A DNA stretch of 64,000 bases from Megamonas hypermegale (GCF_900187035.1 NZ_LT906446.1:992001-1056000), one strand, 5' to 3'; counted from the stretch's first letter, positions 8,884 to 18,796 are shown. Numbers and translations are program-made. The notes: generated by a model not told the origin, from the sequence alone.

Positions 8884-10098
8884 ATGGACCACGTTAATGA
8901 AAGTATTTTAAATGATGAAATCAAAGAACATTTAAAACAAAATAGAACAAATCACATGCAATATCTTCCTGATATGGAAGTTATCGATAGCGATATTCTC
9001 GATAAAGTAGTAGCTGATATGAACAGCTATGATTATGACAGCTATACAGCACAAGATGTGCAAGCTGCACTCTCTCATGAACACATCACACCGCAGGATT
9101 TTAGAGCATTATTATCCCCTGCTGCTTTACCATTCATTGAACAAATCGCTCAGCGCGCTCAAAAGGAAACACGCAAACATTTTGGCAATTCCATCTATAT
9201 GTTTACGCCAATCTACATTGCCAACTACTGCGAAAACTACTGCATCTATTGCGGTTTTAACTGTCATAATAAAATAAGACGCGCTCAGCTCAACTATGAT
9301 GAAATAGATAAAGAAATGGCAGCCATCGCAAAATCTGGTTTGCAAGAAATTTTGATTTTAACAGGCGAAAGTCGCAAAAAATCTACCGTTGAATACATCG
9401 GCGAAGCTTGCAAAATAGCTAAAAAATATTTCCGCGTAATCGGTCTTGAAATCTATCCATTAAACAGCGATGAATACGCTTATCTGCAAAAATGCGGTGC
9501 TGATTATGTAACAGTTTTCCAAGAAACATACAACTTCGACAAATATGAAACACTTCATTTAGCTGGACACAAACGCGTATTCCCATACCGTTTCTACGCA
9601 CAAGAACGCGCTTTAAAAGGCGGTATGCGCGGCGTTGGCTTTGCTGCTTTATTGGGACTTGATGATTTCAGAAAAGACGCTTTAGCAACTGGCATGCACG
9701 CATATTATTTACAGAAAAAATATCCACAAGCTGAAATAGCATTCTCTTGCCCTCGCTTGCGCCCAATCATCAACAACGATAAAATCAATCCAATGGACGT
9801 ACACGAACGCCAATTATTGCAAGTCGTTTGCGCTTATCGCTTATTCATGCCATTTGCCAGCATAACAGTTTCTACACGTGAATGTTCCCGCGTGCGCAAC
9901 AATCTCGTAAACATCGCTGCAACAAAAATCTCCGCTGGTGTAAGCACTGGTATCGGCGAACATAGCAATGAAAATCCTGAAAAGGATAAAGGCGATGCTC
10001 AATTTGAAATTTCCGATACTCGCTCTGTCGACGAAGTTTACAACGATTTATTAAAAATCAATCTCCAACCAGTAATGGCAGAATACATCTACGTTTAG
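8884..10098 (+). CDS. thiH: 2-iminoacetate synthase ThiH (radical SAM)
   Basis: Cleaves tyrosine to 2-iminoacetate (dehydroglycine) and p-cresol for ThiG, using a 4Fe-4S cluster and SAM. The CX3CX2C cluster motif is C116, C120 and C123 in NYCENYCIYCGF. ILILTGESRKKS fits the SAM-binding GGE-like region. 404 aa is close to the usual size, with the C-terminal BATS domain (VSTRECSRVRNNLVNIAATKISAG). Use of ThiH rather than an oxygen-requiring glycine oxidase indicates anaerobic thiazole synthesis. It is the last gene of the operon. Confidence 0.95.
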   Translation: MDHVNESILNDEIKEHLKQNRTNHMQYLPDMEVIDSDILDKVVADMNSYDYDSYTAQDVQAALSHEHITPQDFRALLSPAALPFIEQIAQRAQKETRKHFGNSIYMFTPIYIANYCENYCIYCGFNCHNKIRRAQLNYDEIDKEMAAIAKSGLQEILILTGESRKKSTVEYIGEACKIAKKYFRVIGLEIYPLNSDEYAYLQKCGADYVTVFQETYNFDKYETLHLAGHKRVFPYRFYAQERALKGGMRGVGFAALLGLDDFRKDALATGMHAYYLQKKYPQAEIAFSCPRLRPIINNDKINPMDVHERQLLQVVCAYRLFMPFASITVSTRECSRVRNNLVNIAATKISAGVSTGIGEHSNENPEKDKGDAQFEISDTRSVDEVYNDLLKINLQPVMAEYIYV

Positions 10099-10133
10099 TA
10101 TCACAGTAAACCACAATAATTAATATCACGACA

Positions 10134-10172
10134 AAAAGAGCTATCACAAATCTGTGATAGCTCTCATTTTTT
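10134..10172. terminator. Bidirectional terminator between thiH and aroB
   Basis: A perfect 11-bp stem GAGCTATCACA/TGTGATAGCTC with an AATC loop, A run on the left and T run on the right, between convergent genes. Confidence 0.88.
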
Positions 10173-10177
10173 ATATC

Positions 10178-11263
10178 TTATGCTAAAATTTCTGCAATCG
10201 CTTCTTTTACAATTTGTTCAGGTACATTACTTGAAATACAAACCTTGCCAATTTCTTCTAACAATACCCAATTTACTTTGCCATTGACTGTTTTCTTATC
10301 GTGGAAAATATCAGCATAAATATTTTCTACGCTGCAATCTTGTGCTTTTTCTGGAAGATTGAACATAGCAAGCAATTTTTCCATATCAGTCACTATTTTT
10401 TCATCAATCATGCCAAGTTTATTGCTGATTTTAGCAACTCCCACCATGCCAATAGCTACGGCTTCGCCGTGATTATATTTTTTATACTGCGTTTCTTTTT
10501 CTATCGCATGCGCCAAAGTATGACCAAAATTTAAAATAGCTCTAAGTCCAGCTTCTTTTTCATCTTGTGAAACAACATCAGCTTTGATTTCACAAGAGCG
10601 AGCTATTACATGGCTTATCGCTTCTGATTTTAAATCCAAGATTTCATCTTTATGCACTAAGAGATATTCGTAAAATTCTTTATCGTAAATATAACCATAT
10701 TTTACGACTTCGCCAAGTCCTGTAGCTATTTCGCGTTTTGGCAAGCTCTTCATCATATCTAAATCCATGAATACGGCTTTTGGCTGGTAGAATGCTCCGA
10801 TTAAATTTTTGCCGAGTGCATGATTTACAGCAACTTTACCGCCGACACTAGAATCAACCTGTGCCAATAAGCTAGTAGGCATTTGAATGAATGGTACGCC
10901 ACGCATAAAAGTAGCTGCTATAAATCCAGCTAAATCGCCTACTACACCGCCACCCAATGCGATAATCGGCGATTTTCTATCTAATCCATGCTGTATTGCC
11001 TGTGTGTATAAATCTTCAGCACAAGCCAAGGATTTTGATTGTTCACCCGCTAAAATTACAGCAAGTTTTGCATCAAGCCCTGCTTCATTTAAAATAGCCT
11101 GCACTTTTTCACCGTATAACGGTGCAATATTCGTATCTGTGATTAGAAGTGCTTTACGCGAAAATTTTTGACCTTGTATAAAATCAACAATCTGCTTTTT
11201 TAAATCATGTCCAATGATGATATCATACGATTTATCACCTAAGTTAACATTAACAGTGCGCAA
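10178..11263 (-). CDS. aroB: 3-dehydroquinate synthase
   Basis: Second step of the shikimate pathway, converting DAHP to 3-dehydroquinate with NAD and a divalent metal. The 361-aa protein has the NAD loop GGGVVGDLAGFIAATFMRG and metal ligands in GLGEVVKYG (Glu), NFGHTLAHAIE (His) and YNHGEAVAIGM (His). It abuts aroK with no gap. Gene order on this strand is aroC-aroK-aroB, a plain aromatic amino-acid operon. Confidence 0.95.
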   Translation of the reverse strand: MRTVNVNLGDKSYDIIIGHDLKKQIVDFIQGQKFSRKALLITDTNIAPLYGEKVQAILNEAGLDAKLAVILAGEQSKSLACAEDLYTQAIQHGLDRKSPIIALGGGVVGDLAGFIAATFMRGVPFIQMPTSLLAQVDSSVGGKVAVNHALGKNLIGAFYQPKAVFMDLDMMKSLPKREIATGLGEVVKYGYIYDKEFYEYLLVHKDEILDLKSEAISHVIARSCEIKADVVSQDEKEAGLRAILNFGHTLAHAIEKETQYKKYNHGEAVAIGMVGVAKISNKLGMIDEKIVTDMEKLLAMFNLPEKAQDCSVENIYADIFHDKKTVNGKVNWVLLEEIGKVCISSNVPEQIVKEAIAEILA

Positions 11264-11782
11264 TTATTTCACACCCTTTAAATATTTTAATATTATCTCT
11301 ACATTTTGTAGCGGAGTTGTATCATCTGTTTTTACGATTAAATCCGCATTTTTATAATATTTAGCGCGTTTTCCCATCAATTCTATTATGGTTTTTAAAC
11401 GTTCTTCTTTTGTCTTTTTAGCAAGTAAAGGTCGTTTATCGTTACCTGTGCGTTTTAAAATCGTATGTGGCATCGCTGCTAAAGATACGATAATAGCATT
11501 ATCACGCAGTATTTTCATATCTTCTTCTTTTGTAGCAACACCGCCACCTGTAGATATAACTTGATTTTTTCTAGCTGCTATTTTTCTTATGGTTTCTGTT
11601 TCACGTGCGCGAAAAACAGCTTCGCCTTCACTTGCAAACATATCTTTTATTTTTTGCTTATAAGTCTTTTCAATCTCACTATCTGTATCAACAAAACTGT
11701 ACCCCAACTTATAAGCCAATAGTTTACCAGTGATTGATTTACCTGAACCCATAAATCCGATAAGTACAATATTAGTTTTCAT
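11264..11782 (-). CDS. aroK: Shikimate kinase
   Basis: Phosphorylates shikimate at the 3-hydroxyl. The 172-aa P-loop enzyme shows GFMGSGKS (about 8-15), the shikimate-binding VDTDSEIE Asp, STGGGVA and the lid RPLLA. The start lies 2 bp after the aroC stop and its stop adjoins the aroB start, so the three genes are translationally close-packed. Confidence 0.93.
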   Translation of the reverse strand: MKTNIVLIGFMGSGKSITGKLLAYKLGYSFVDTDSEIEKTYKQKIKDMFASEGEAVFRARETETIRKIAARKNQVISTGGGVATKEEDMKILRDNAIIVSLAAMPHTILKRTGNDKRPLLAKKTKEERLKTIIELMGKRAKYYKNADLIVKTDDTTPLQNVEIILKYLKGVK

Positions 11783-11784
11783 AG

Positions 11785-12930
11785 TTATCCCTTAATTCGT
11801 TCGTTATAAGATTTTATATTGTTGAGTAAGTCAGCCATGCAACTGCCACCAAATGTTTCTATAACAGCTTTAGCAATCGTAAGCGCTACCATAGCTTCAC
11901 CGACAACAGAAGCTGCTTGAACAGCACAGACATCACTGCGTTCTTTGCAAGCTAAAACTTCTTCTTTGCTTTCAATATCAATGGAATGAAGTGGTGTCAT
12001 AAGTGTAGGAATTGGTTTCATGCACGCACGGACGATTATCGGTTCACCATTGCTCATACCGCCTTCAATACCGCCTGCATGATTTGTCTTGCGGTAAACA
12101 TTTTTGTTTTCATCATAAAACATTTCATCATGAAGTTTACTACCTGGTTTATTTGCATAGCCAAAACCTTCGCCGATTTCCACGCCTTTAATAGCTTGAA
12201 TGGACATCATAGCACCTGCAAGTTGCATATCAAGTCGTCTATCCCATTGAATATGACTGCCTACACCGATTGGCATATTTTGAACTACGACTTCAAATAC
12301 ACCGCCTAATGTATCTCCCGCTTGACCTGCATCGCGAATTACTTCATGCATTTTTTGTTCAGCATCAGCATCGTTGCAATTTAAATCGCTATTATTTGGT
12401 TTAAGTGTTTTGTAGTCAATATTTGTTGTATCGGCTTTTACACCGCCAATATTTATTACCTGTGATACGATATTTATGCCACAAGCATCTAAAAATTGAC
12501 GAGCTACAGCACCAGCTGCTACTCGCGCTGCTGTTTCTCTAGCACTAGAACGTTCTAAGATGTCGCGAATATCTTCACGATTATATTTTTTTACACCGAC
12601 ATAATCCGCATGACCTGGGCGAGCTGCTGTTACTTTTGTCCATGTAGGTGTACCCATAACAGACATTCTGTCTGTCCAGTTTTCCCAATCTTTATTTACT
12701 ACGCGCAATGTAATAGGGTCACCCATCGTTTCGCCAAAGCGTACACCAGATAAAATATCCACTTTATCCGTTTCAATAGTCATACGTCCACCACGGCCAT
12801 AACCTTTTTGACGGCGCGCCATTTGCGCATTCATTTCCTCAAGATTTATTTTAAGACCGGCTGGTATACCTTCTACTATGGCAGTCAAACACTGTCCATG
12901 TGATTCGCCAGCTGTTAAAAATCTAAACAT
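11785..12930 (-). CDS. aroC: Chorismate synthase
   Basis: Converts EPSP to chorismate using reduced FMN. The 381-aa protein begins MFRFLTAGESHGQ and contains GRGGRMTIETD, RPGHADYVGVKKY, RSSARETAARVAAGAVAR and GGIEGGMSNGEPI, all conserved in the family. An in-frame TTG at 12945 overlaps the GGGAG ribosome site, so the ATG at 12930 is the better start. First gene of aroCKB. Confidence 0.95.
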   Translation of the reverse strand: MFRFLTAGESHGQCLTAIVEGIPAGLKINLEEMNAQMARRQKGYGRGGRMTIETDKVDILSGVRFGETMGDPITLRVVNKDWENWTDRMSVMGTPTWTKVTAARPGHADYVGVKKYNREDIRDILERSSARETAARVAAGAVARQFLDACGINIVSQVINIGGVKADTTNIDYKTLKPNNSDLNCNDADAEQKMHEVIRDAGQAGDTLGGVFEVVVQNMPIGVGSHIQWDRRLDMQLAGAMMSIQAIKGVEIGEGFGYANKPGSKLHDEMFYDENKNVYRKTNHAGGIEGGMSNGEPIIVRACMKPIPTLMTPLHSIDIESKEEVLACKERSDVCAVQAASVVGEAMVALTIAKAVIETFGGSCMADLLNNIKSYNERIKG

Positions 12931-13126
12931 AACAAAAACTCCCAACGTTAATTTATAGTATATTTACAAGTTATCACTATTCATTATAACTAAAAATAAA
13001 AAAACACGCTATAAAAATACAAAAAAATACTAAATACGCTAAAAGAAATCTATAATAAACACCACTGGGTATTGACACTATTTATAAAATTTGCCAAAAT
13101 ACATATGTAGATAAGGAGATAACTAA

Positions 13127-13828
13127 ATGAACAATACAGCAAAAATTACGTACTTATTAAATAGTGGTTTCGTTTTAGAAATAAATGATTGGGCGATGAT
13201 TTTCGATTATTATAAAGATGACAACAATCTCGTACCAGAAATAATCAAGGATAAAAAAGAAGTTTATTTTTTTGCTTCACATGTCCATTTTGACCACTTC
13301 AATCCTAAAATAAATGAATTTAGCGATAAAGTAACAAAATATTTTATCAGCTACGATATTAAAAACAATCTGCCACCAAAAGATAAGACAATCATTTTAG
13401 AAGAATATGTAACGTATGAAGACAATTCCATTTTGGTAAAATCTTTCAGCTCCACTGATGAAGGTATCTCTTTTTATATTGAAAAAGATGGTTGGAAAAT
13501 TTTTCATGCTGGGGATTTCAACTGGTGGCATTGGAAAGGCGATACAAAAGAAAATATTGCATTTGCTCGCAATGGTTTTAAAAAGCAATTAAAACGTATG
13601 GAAAATCTTCAAACTGATATTGCATTTTTCCCTGTGGATAGTCGCCTCGAAGAGTTTTGGGATTTAGGTGCGCGTGAATTTTGTGCTCATACATCAGTAA
13701 AAAATCTCATAACAATGCACAATATGAGCCATAAACTTTGGACAATGCCAGAAGATTTTCCTAATAAAGACAAAATATCTGTATGGTGTCCTCGCTTTAC
13801 TGGTGATACACATATCATAAAACGCTAA
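13127..13828 (+). CDS. MBL-fold metal-dependent hydrolase, UlaG-like
   Basis: A 233-aa metallo-beta-lactamase-fold protein. The zinc motif is ASHVHFDHFNP (HxHxDH), a later ligand region is FHAGDFNWWHW, and a C-terminal His lies in the NMSHKLW area. The closest resemblance is to small UlaG-type hydrolases of unknown substrate. It has a good AAGGAG site. A weak promoter (TTGACA at 13072-13077, 17 bp, CAAAAT) lies ahead. It is followed 15 bp later by a cyclophilin, so it may be the first gene of a three-gene unit. Confidence 0.8.
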   Translation: MNNTAKITYLLNSGFVLEINDWAMIFDYYKDDNNLVPEIIKDKKEVYFFASHVHFDHFNPKINEFSDKVTKYFISYDIKNNLPPKDKTIILEEYVTYEDNSILVKSFSSTDEGISFYIEKDGWKIFHAGDFNWWHWKGDTKENIAFARNGFKKQLKRMENLQTDIAFFPVDSRLEEFWDLGAREFCAHTSVKNLITMHNMSHKLWTMPEDFPNKDKISVWCPRFTGDTHIIKR

Positions 13829-13843
13829 TAGGAGAAATATTCC

Positions 13844-14434
13844 ATGAAAAAAATCGTATTTCTTTGTTTACTAACAGCTCTTTTAGGGCTGATAAATTTC
13901 ACAAACTGCTCTAATGCAGAACCTCAATTAAATATAAATGGAAAGGAAGTTCAATCAATGAACCAAAATCGCGTAGCAGTATTTGATACTAATATGGGAA
14001 CTTTCACTATTGAATTATTCGAAGATAAAGCTCCTATCACTACAGCAAATTTTATTAAACTTGCTCAAGAAAAATTTTATGACGGCTTGATTTTCCACCG
14101 TGTAATCGACGGCTTTATGATACAAGGTGGCGACCCTAACGGCAACGGTACTGGTGGTCCTGGTTATACAATTAAAGATGAATTTCATAAAGATTTAAGA
14201 CATGACAGCGCTGGTATCTTATCCATGGCTAACGCTGGCCCTAATACTGGCGGTTCTCAATTCTTCATCACACTTGATAAAACTCCATGGCTCGACGGTC
14301 ATCATGCTGTATTTGGCAAAGTTATCAAAGGCATGGATGTCGTAGAAAAAATCGGTCATGTTGATACAGATTACATGGATAAACCAATTAAAGATGTAGT
14401 CATCAACAAAATCACAATTGAAGAAAACAATTAA
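13844..14434 (+). CDS. Secreted or membrane-anchored peptidyl-prolyl isomerase (cyclophilin)
   Basis: Accelerates proline cis-trans isomerisation. Residues 1-26 form a basic start plus hydrophobic signal segment ending near NFTNCSNA; the Cys is not in a good lipobox, so simple cleavage or weak lipidation are both possible. The cyclophilin domain (about 45-196) carries [45 protein letters not shown] and [13 protein letters not shown], so active-site Arg, Gln and Phe are kept. It acts outside the cytoplasm by inference. Confidence 0.9.
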   Translation: MKKIVFLCLLTALLGLINFTNCSNAEPQLNINGKEVQSMNQNRVAVFDTNMGTFTIELFEDKAPITTANFIKLAQEKFYDGLIFHRVIDGFMIQGGDPNGNGTGGPGYTIKDEFHKDLRHDSAGILSMANAGPNTGGSQFFITLDKTPWLDGHHAVFGKVIKGMDVVEKIGHVDTDYMDKPIKDVVINKITIEENN

Positions 14435-14679
14435 TGCCCTGTTACACTTATATACTAAAATGCAGTGATAATACACTTTATACGGGTTGGACTAATGATT
14501 TAGTCAAACGTATAAAAACGCATAATGCCGGCAAAGGAGCTCGCTACACACGCGGGCGCTTGCCGGTCAAACTGCTTTATTATGAAATTTTTTCTACAAA
14601 GCAAGAAGCACAAAGGCGTGAAGTACAAATAAAAAAATTGTCACGCCAAGAAAAATTATCACTCATAAAAAATTCATAG
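14434..14679 (+). CDS. GIY-YIG endonuclease-superfamily protein (UPF0213)
   Basis: An 81-aa single-domain GIY-YIG protein. The motif is [20 protein letters not shown] (Y...YTG), followed by [20 protein letters not shown] with conserved Arg/His, then a Glu in KLLYYE. Relatives (YhbQ, YazA) are small nucleases linked to DNA repair, with roles poorly known. The ATG overlaps the cyclophilin stop (TAATG), so the two are translationally coupled. Confidence 0.9.
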   Translation: MPCYTYILKCSDNTLYTGWTNDLVKRIKTHNAGKGARYTRGRLPVKLLYYEIFSTKQEAQRREVQIKKLSRQEKLSLIKNS

Positions 14680-14712
14680 GTATATGCCATGATAAATATG
14701 AGATACTAAGCG

Positions 14713-14721
14713 TGGTATAAT
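14713..14721 (+). promoter_or_regulatory. Extended -10 promoter of fabK
   Basis: TGGTATAAT with a perfect TATAAT at 14716-14721 and the TGn extension. No good -35 is visible. It is 46 bp before the fabK start. Confidence 0.6.
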
Positions 14722-14766
14722 AATATCGATGAACTAAAAAAGATATCAGATATAGGAGGATTTTCT

Positions 14767-15714
14767 ATGGCAAAATACATTACTGAAGTTTTAGGAATAA
14801 AATATCCAATCATTCAAGGCGGTATGGCTTGGGTTTCCGATGCTAATCTCGCTGCTGCTGTTTCCAATGCCGGCGGTGCTGGTATCATCTCTTGCGGCGG
14901 TAGAACTACTGAATACGTTCGCGAAGAAATAAGAAAAGCAAAACAACTCACTGATAAACCTTTCGGTGTAAACGTAATGCTCATGGCTCCAAATAAAGAT
15001 GAAATCGTAGATGTAATCTGCGAAGAAAAACCAGCATTTGTCACTCTCGGCGCAGGTAATCCTGTTCCTTATTTCCCTAAATTCAAAGAAGCTGGCATTA
15101 AAATCATTCCAGTTATTCCAAACGTTAAACTTGCAAAACGCGTTGCAGCTGCTGGTGCTGATGCTTTAGTAGCTGAAGGTATGGAAGCTGGCGGTCATAT
15201 CGGTGTCCTCACTACGATGGCACTCATGACTCAAGTAATCCCTGTTGTCGATAACATTCCTGTTATCATGGCTGGTGGCTTTGCTGATGGTCGTGGACTC
15301 GCTGCTGCTTTATTGATGGGTGCTGGCGGTATCCAAATGGGTACACGTTTCCTCGTTGCTAAAGAATGTGGCGTTCATCCAAACATGAAAGCAAAATTAA
15401 TTGAAGCAATTGATACTGATACTATTGTCACTGGTTTGACTTTAGGCGGTGCTGTTCGTGGTCTTAAAAATAAATTCTCTGTAGATTTTGTTCAAAAAGA
15501 AAATGAAGGCAAAACTCCAAAAGAAGAACTCTTACGCATGGCTACAGGCACAAATAAACTTGCTGCCGTTGAAGGCGATGTTGAAAACGGTATGGTTCAA
15601 GCTGGTCAATCCTTGACATTATTACAAAAAGAAGAACCTGTTAAAGATATCATTGAAAATATCATGACTCAGGCTCGTGAAACTCTTGAAAATGCATCTA
15701 AAATAAAAATATAA
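14767..15714 (+). CDS. fabK: Enoyl-ACP reductase II FabK (FMN, nitronate monooxygenase-like fold)
   Basis: Reduces trans-2-enoyl-ACP in fatty-acid elongation with NAD(P)H and FMN. Family marks in the 315-aa protein are YPIIQGGMAWVSDANLAAAVSNAGG, GVNVMLM, VAEGMEAGGHIG, MAGGFADGRGLAAALLMGAGGIQMGTRF, and a C-terminal region typical of FabK rather than fungal-type NMO. The ATG is behind AGGAGG. It stands outside any fab cluster here. A nitronate monooxygenase role is the alternative. Confidence 0.85.
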   Translation: MAKYITEVLGIKYPIIQGGMAWVSDANLAAAVSNAGGAGIISCGGRTTEYVREEIRKAKQLTDKPFGVNVMLMAPNKDEIVDVICEEKPAFVTLGAGNPVPYFPKFKEAGIKIIPVIPNVKLAKRVAAAGADALVAEGMEAGGHIGVLTTMALMTQVIPVVDNIPVIMAGGFADGRGLAAALLMGAGGIQMGTRFLVAKECGVHPNMKAKLIEAIDTDTIVTGLTLGGAVRGLKNKFSVDFVQKENEGKTPKEELLRMATGTNKLAAVEGDVENGMVQAGQSLTLLQKEEPVKDIIENIMTQARETLENASKIKI

Positions 15715-15726
15715 TTTAACTAAGCA

Positions 15727-15775
15727 TAAAAAGAATAACTATTATAGATGATATATCTTGATAGTTATTCTTTTT
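15727..15775 (+). terminator. Terminator of fabK
   Basis: A 12-bp stem AAGAATAACTAT/ATAGTTATTCTT with an 18-nt loop, then a T run. Confidence 0.8.
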
Positions 15776-15808
15776 AATGTATTTACAAACAATAAAGGAG
15801 AATTAAAT

Positions 15809-16705
15809 TTGAAAAAAATACTGTCCTTACTGCTATGTTTAACGGTTTTGACTTTATTTTCAGGCTGTGCCAATGATAAAGAGACAACATCAAATAATAC
15901 AGAAAATACTAATGAATTAAAAATTGTAACGTCTTTTTATCCTATCTATATTGAAACCATCAATATCACAAAAGGAATTGATGGCGTCGTTGTAGAAAAT
16001 ATGACTAAACCTCAAACAGGCTGTTTACATGATTATCAAATGACACCTGCTGATATGAAAAAATTGGAAAATGCCAATATCTTCATAGCTAATGGCGCTG
16101 GCATGGAATCTTTTCTCGAAGATATCATCAATAACCAAAAACAATTACATGTTATCGACTCTTCTGCCAACATTCCTTTACTCATAGATGAACATGGCGA
16201 AAATCCCCATGTTTGGGTTAGTATTTCCAACTGTATTACGCAAGTTGAAACTATAACAGAGGAACTCAGCAAAATAGACCCAAATCATGCTGACCAATAT
16301 CATAAAAATGCTGAAGATTATATCGCACGTTTGAAAGACCTTCAAAACGAAATGCACGCAGCTATTGACCCATTGCCAAATAAAAAAATAGTTACATTCC
16401 ATGAAGCATTTCCTTACTTTGCCGAAGAATTTAACTTAGACATCGTCGGTGTCATTGAACGTGAACCAGGAACAGCTCCAACACCTACTGAGCTAACAGA
16501 TATTATTTCTCAAGTAAAAAATTTGCCAACAAAAGCGTTATTTGCGGAACCACAATATTCTTCTACTGCGGCTGAAGCTATCGCCAATGAAACAGGCGCC
16601 AAAATTTACACTTTAGACCCTGTCGTTACAGGTAAAGATGACCCTGATGCTTATATTAAGGCTATGCAAGAAAATGCTAAAACATTACAAGAGGCATTAA
16701 AATAA
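15809..16705 (+). CDS. Zinc/manganese-type ABC transporter substrate-binding lipoprotein (ZnuA/AdcA-like)
   Basis: Captures metal ions outside the membrane. The start is TTG at 15809 after AAAGGAG, giving a lipoprotein signal with the lipobox LFSGC. Upstream in-frame residues fall inside the fabK terminator and are not real. Candidate metal ligands are His in GCLHDYQMTP, His in ENPHVWVSI, His/Glu in TFHEAFPYFAEEF, and the C-terminal LDPV region. About 298 aa. No ATP-binding or permease gene lies beside it, so it works with a transporter encoded elsewhere. No Zur box was recognised. Confidence 0.88.
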   Translation: MKKILSLLLCLTVLTLFSGCANDKETTSNNTENTNELKIVTSFYPIYIETINITKGIDGVVVENMTKPQTGCLHDYQMTPADMKKLENANIFIANGAGMESFLEDIINNQKQLHVIDSSANIPLLIDEHGENPHVWVSISNCITQVETITEELSKIDPNHADQYHKNAEDYIARLKDLQNEMHAAIDPLPNKKIVTFHEAFPYFAEEFNLDIVGVIEREPGTAPTPTELTDIISQVKNLPTKALFAEPQYSSTAAEAIANETGAKIYTLDPVVTGKDDPDAYIKAMQENAKTLQEALK

Positions 16706-16715
16706 AGGTGATTAT

Positions 16716-17087
16716 ATGATAAAAGGAACTGGTATTGATATTGTTGAAATATCTCGTATACAAAAATCATTAAATAATAAAAAATTCATCAATCGAATTT
16801 TCACACAACAAGAACAAGCATATTGCAACAGTCGCAATATATTAAGAGCATCTTCTTATGCTGCTCGTTTTGCTGCTAAAGAAGCTGTCGTTAAAGCATT
16901 CGGCACTGGTATGCGAGGTGGTAGCTGGCAAGATATAGAGGTTGTAGTTGACGACAGTGGAGCGCCACATATAAAATTACACGGCTATTTTGCTTACAGT
17001 GCAACAAAACGTAAAATTTACAATATATTTTTATCACTTAGCCATTCTAAAGAATATGCTATAGCTCAAGCCATATTGGAGGGATAA
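16716..17087 (+). CDS. acpS: Holo-[acyl-carrier-protein] synthase
   Basis: Transfers 4'-phosphopantetheine from CoA to apo-ACP. The 123-aa protein has the magnesium site GTGIDIVEISRI (Asp8) and RFAAKEAVVKAFGTG (Glu), plus the C-terminal LSLSHSKEYAIAQA. Length and order match AcpS. It is followed 3 bp later by the NAD(P)HX repair gene, a very common acpS-nnrDE pairing. Confidence 0.94.
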   Translation: MIKGTGIDIVEISRIQKSLNNKKFINRIFTQQEQAYCNSRNILRASSYAARFAAKEAVVKAFGTGMRGGSWQDIEVVVDDSGAPHIKLHGYFAYSATKRKIYNIFLSLSHSKEYAIAQAILEG

Positions 17088-17090
17088 CAC

Positions 17091-18641
17091 TTGAAAATTT
17101 CATCTGCTGCACAAATGCGACAAATTGACACAGATGCCATCAATGTATATGGCATTCCTGAAATAGTCCTAATGGAAAATGCAGGACGTGAAACTGCTAA
17201 TGAGGCTATTAAATTATGTGGTGGTAGCGTAAAAAAAACCTTTTGCATTATCGCTGGTTGTGGAAATAATGGTGGTGATGGTTTTGCTGCTGCACGCCAT
17301 TTATTAAATGAAAGAGCTAAAGTAAAAATTTTTATTGTAGGCAATACAGAACATTTTACACCTTCCGCCAAACTCAATTATGATATTTTGATGAATATGC
17401 ATGCAGAAATTTATCAGATTACTACAGAAAGAGATTGGAATAGATTACAAATAGCACTGACATTCTCTGACTGCATAATCGATGCTCTACTCGGAACTGG
17501 CATACATGGCGAACTGCGTGAAAATGCACAAAAATGTATCTCCATTTTAAATTCCTGTAGTAGACCAATTTTATCTGTAGATGTACCAAGCGGTATTAAT
17601 TCTGATACAGGTGCAATAAATCCTATTGCTGTAAAAGCTACAGTCACTTTAACACTTGGATTGCCTAAAATCGGTTTAATAATGTATCCAAGCTGTAACT
17701 ATACAGGAAAAATCATTGTCAATTCCATTGGTCTTCCTCATATATTACTCAGCCAAGATAGCATAAAACAAGAAGCACTCGATAAAACTTTCATTGAAAA
17801 CCATTTAAATAAAAGACCGCGCGATGCTTATAAAGGAAGTTGCGGTAAAGTTTTAGTCGTTGCAGGTTCTTTGTGCTTTACAGGTGCTGCCGTATTATCA
17901 AGCAGTGCTGTACTCCGTATCGGTGCTGGTATCTCTACGCTCGCTTCAGCTGAAAGCCTTTATGATATTTTAGCTGCTAAATCAACTGAAGTCATGACTC
18001 GTCCTTTACCTGAAATAAAACCAGGTATTTTAGGAGATACTGCACTTTCTACTTTAACTGAAATGACAAATGATTATGATGCTGTTTTAATCGGTCCTGG
18101 CCTTGGCAGAGATGATGAAACTTGTAAAATGGTACGCGAATTTGCTACATCTATAAACAAGCCATTAATCATTGACGCTGATGGTATTTTTGCTTTCAGC
18201 CAAGCACCAGACGAATTAAAACAAATAAAACAAACGCCAATTCTCACACCTCATTTTGGTGAAATGGCAACATTACTTCATATTAGTATAGATGATTTAA
18301 AACAAAATCTTTGGGAAATTGCCCGTAAAGCTGCTGAATATTTTAATGCTATTTTTGTATTAAAAAGCGAAAAAACTATCATTGCTTATCCTGATGGTAA
18401 TATTTTTGTAACAACAGTAGGCAATGCTGGCATGGCAACAGCTGGCAGTGGTGATGTCTTAGCTGGAACTATTGCAGGACTTGTGGCAGAAAATTCATGC
18501 GGTAATATGGCTGCACCAGTCGGCGTTTACTTGCACGGACTTGCAGGTGATATTGCTGCAAAAAATGGGCAAGCAGGTCTTATTGCTAGTGATATTTTAA
18601 ATAATCTTCCACAAGCACGCAAATATATTGATAAATATTGA
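17091..18641 (+). CDS. nnr: Bifunctional NAD(P)H-hydrate epimerase / ADP-dependent dehydratase
   Basis: Repairs hydrated NAD(P)H. Residues 1-215 are the YjeF_N epimerase (MENAGRETANEA, GCGNNGGDGFAAARHL, DALLGTG, VDVPSGINSDTG). Residues about 235-510 are the carbohydrate-kinase-fold dehydratase (KGSCGKVLVVAGS, GPGLGRDDE, DADGIFAF, TPHFGEMA and the catalytic NAGMATAGSGDVLAG). 516 aa is full fusion length. The start is TTG at 17091 behind GGAGGG. Confidence 0.95.
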   Translation: MKISSAAQMRQIDTDAINVYGIPEIVLMENAGRETANEAIKLCGGSVKKTFCIIAGCGNNGGDGFAAARHLLNERAKVKIFIVGNTEHFTPSAKLNYDILMNMHAEIYQITTERDWNRLQIALTFSDCIIDALLGTGIHGELRENAQKCISILNSCSRPILSVDVPSGINSDTGAINPIAVKATVTLTLGLPKIGLIMYPSCNYTGKIIVNSIGLPHILLSQDSIKQEALDKTFIENHLNKRPRDAYKGSCGKVLVVAGSLCFTGAAVLSSSAVLRIGAGISTLASAESLYDILAAKSTEVMTRPLPEIKPGILGDTALSTLTEMTNDYDAVLIGPGLGRDDETCKMVREFATSINKPLIIDADGIFAFSQAPDELKQIKQTPILTPHFGEMATLLHISIDDLKQNLWEIARKAAEYFNAIFVLKSEKTIIAYPDGNIFVTTVGNAGMATAGSGDVLAGTIAGLVAENSCGNMAAPVGVYLHGLAGDIAAKNGQAGLIASDILNNLPQARKYIDKY

Positions 18642-18694
18642 TAATTACTAATGTTAATTTTGCAATTAAATATATAAAAAACTAGTTAAATATA

Positions 18695-18746
18695 TGTTAT
18701 AATAAACACATATATTAATGATAATTACAAAGTCGCGTTAATTATC
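18695..18746 (+). promoter_or_regulatory. Extended -10 promoter and perfect dyad ahead of mazF
   Basis: TGTTATAAT gives an extended -10 (TATAAT at 18698-18703). Just downstream a perfect 8-bp inverted repeat, GATAATTA (18720-18727) with TAATTATC (18739-18746), flanks an 11-nt loop. It could be an operator or an early RNA hairpin. No antitoxin-like ORF fits between it and mazF. Confidence 0.5.
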
Positions 18747-18796
18747 TGATTTAATAAAGACAAGGAGTTGGAAGCCGGCAACAAGAGCGCAAATTT

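Noticed and set aside
15758-15808. N-terminal extension of the zinc-binding lipoprotein
   Set aside because: It lies in the fabK terminator and would precede the signal peptide; TTG 15809 has AAAGGAG.
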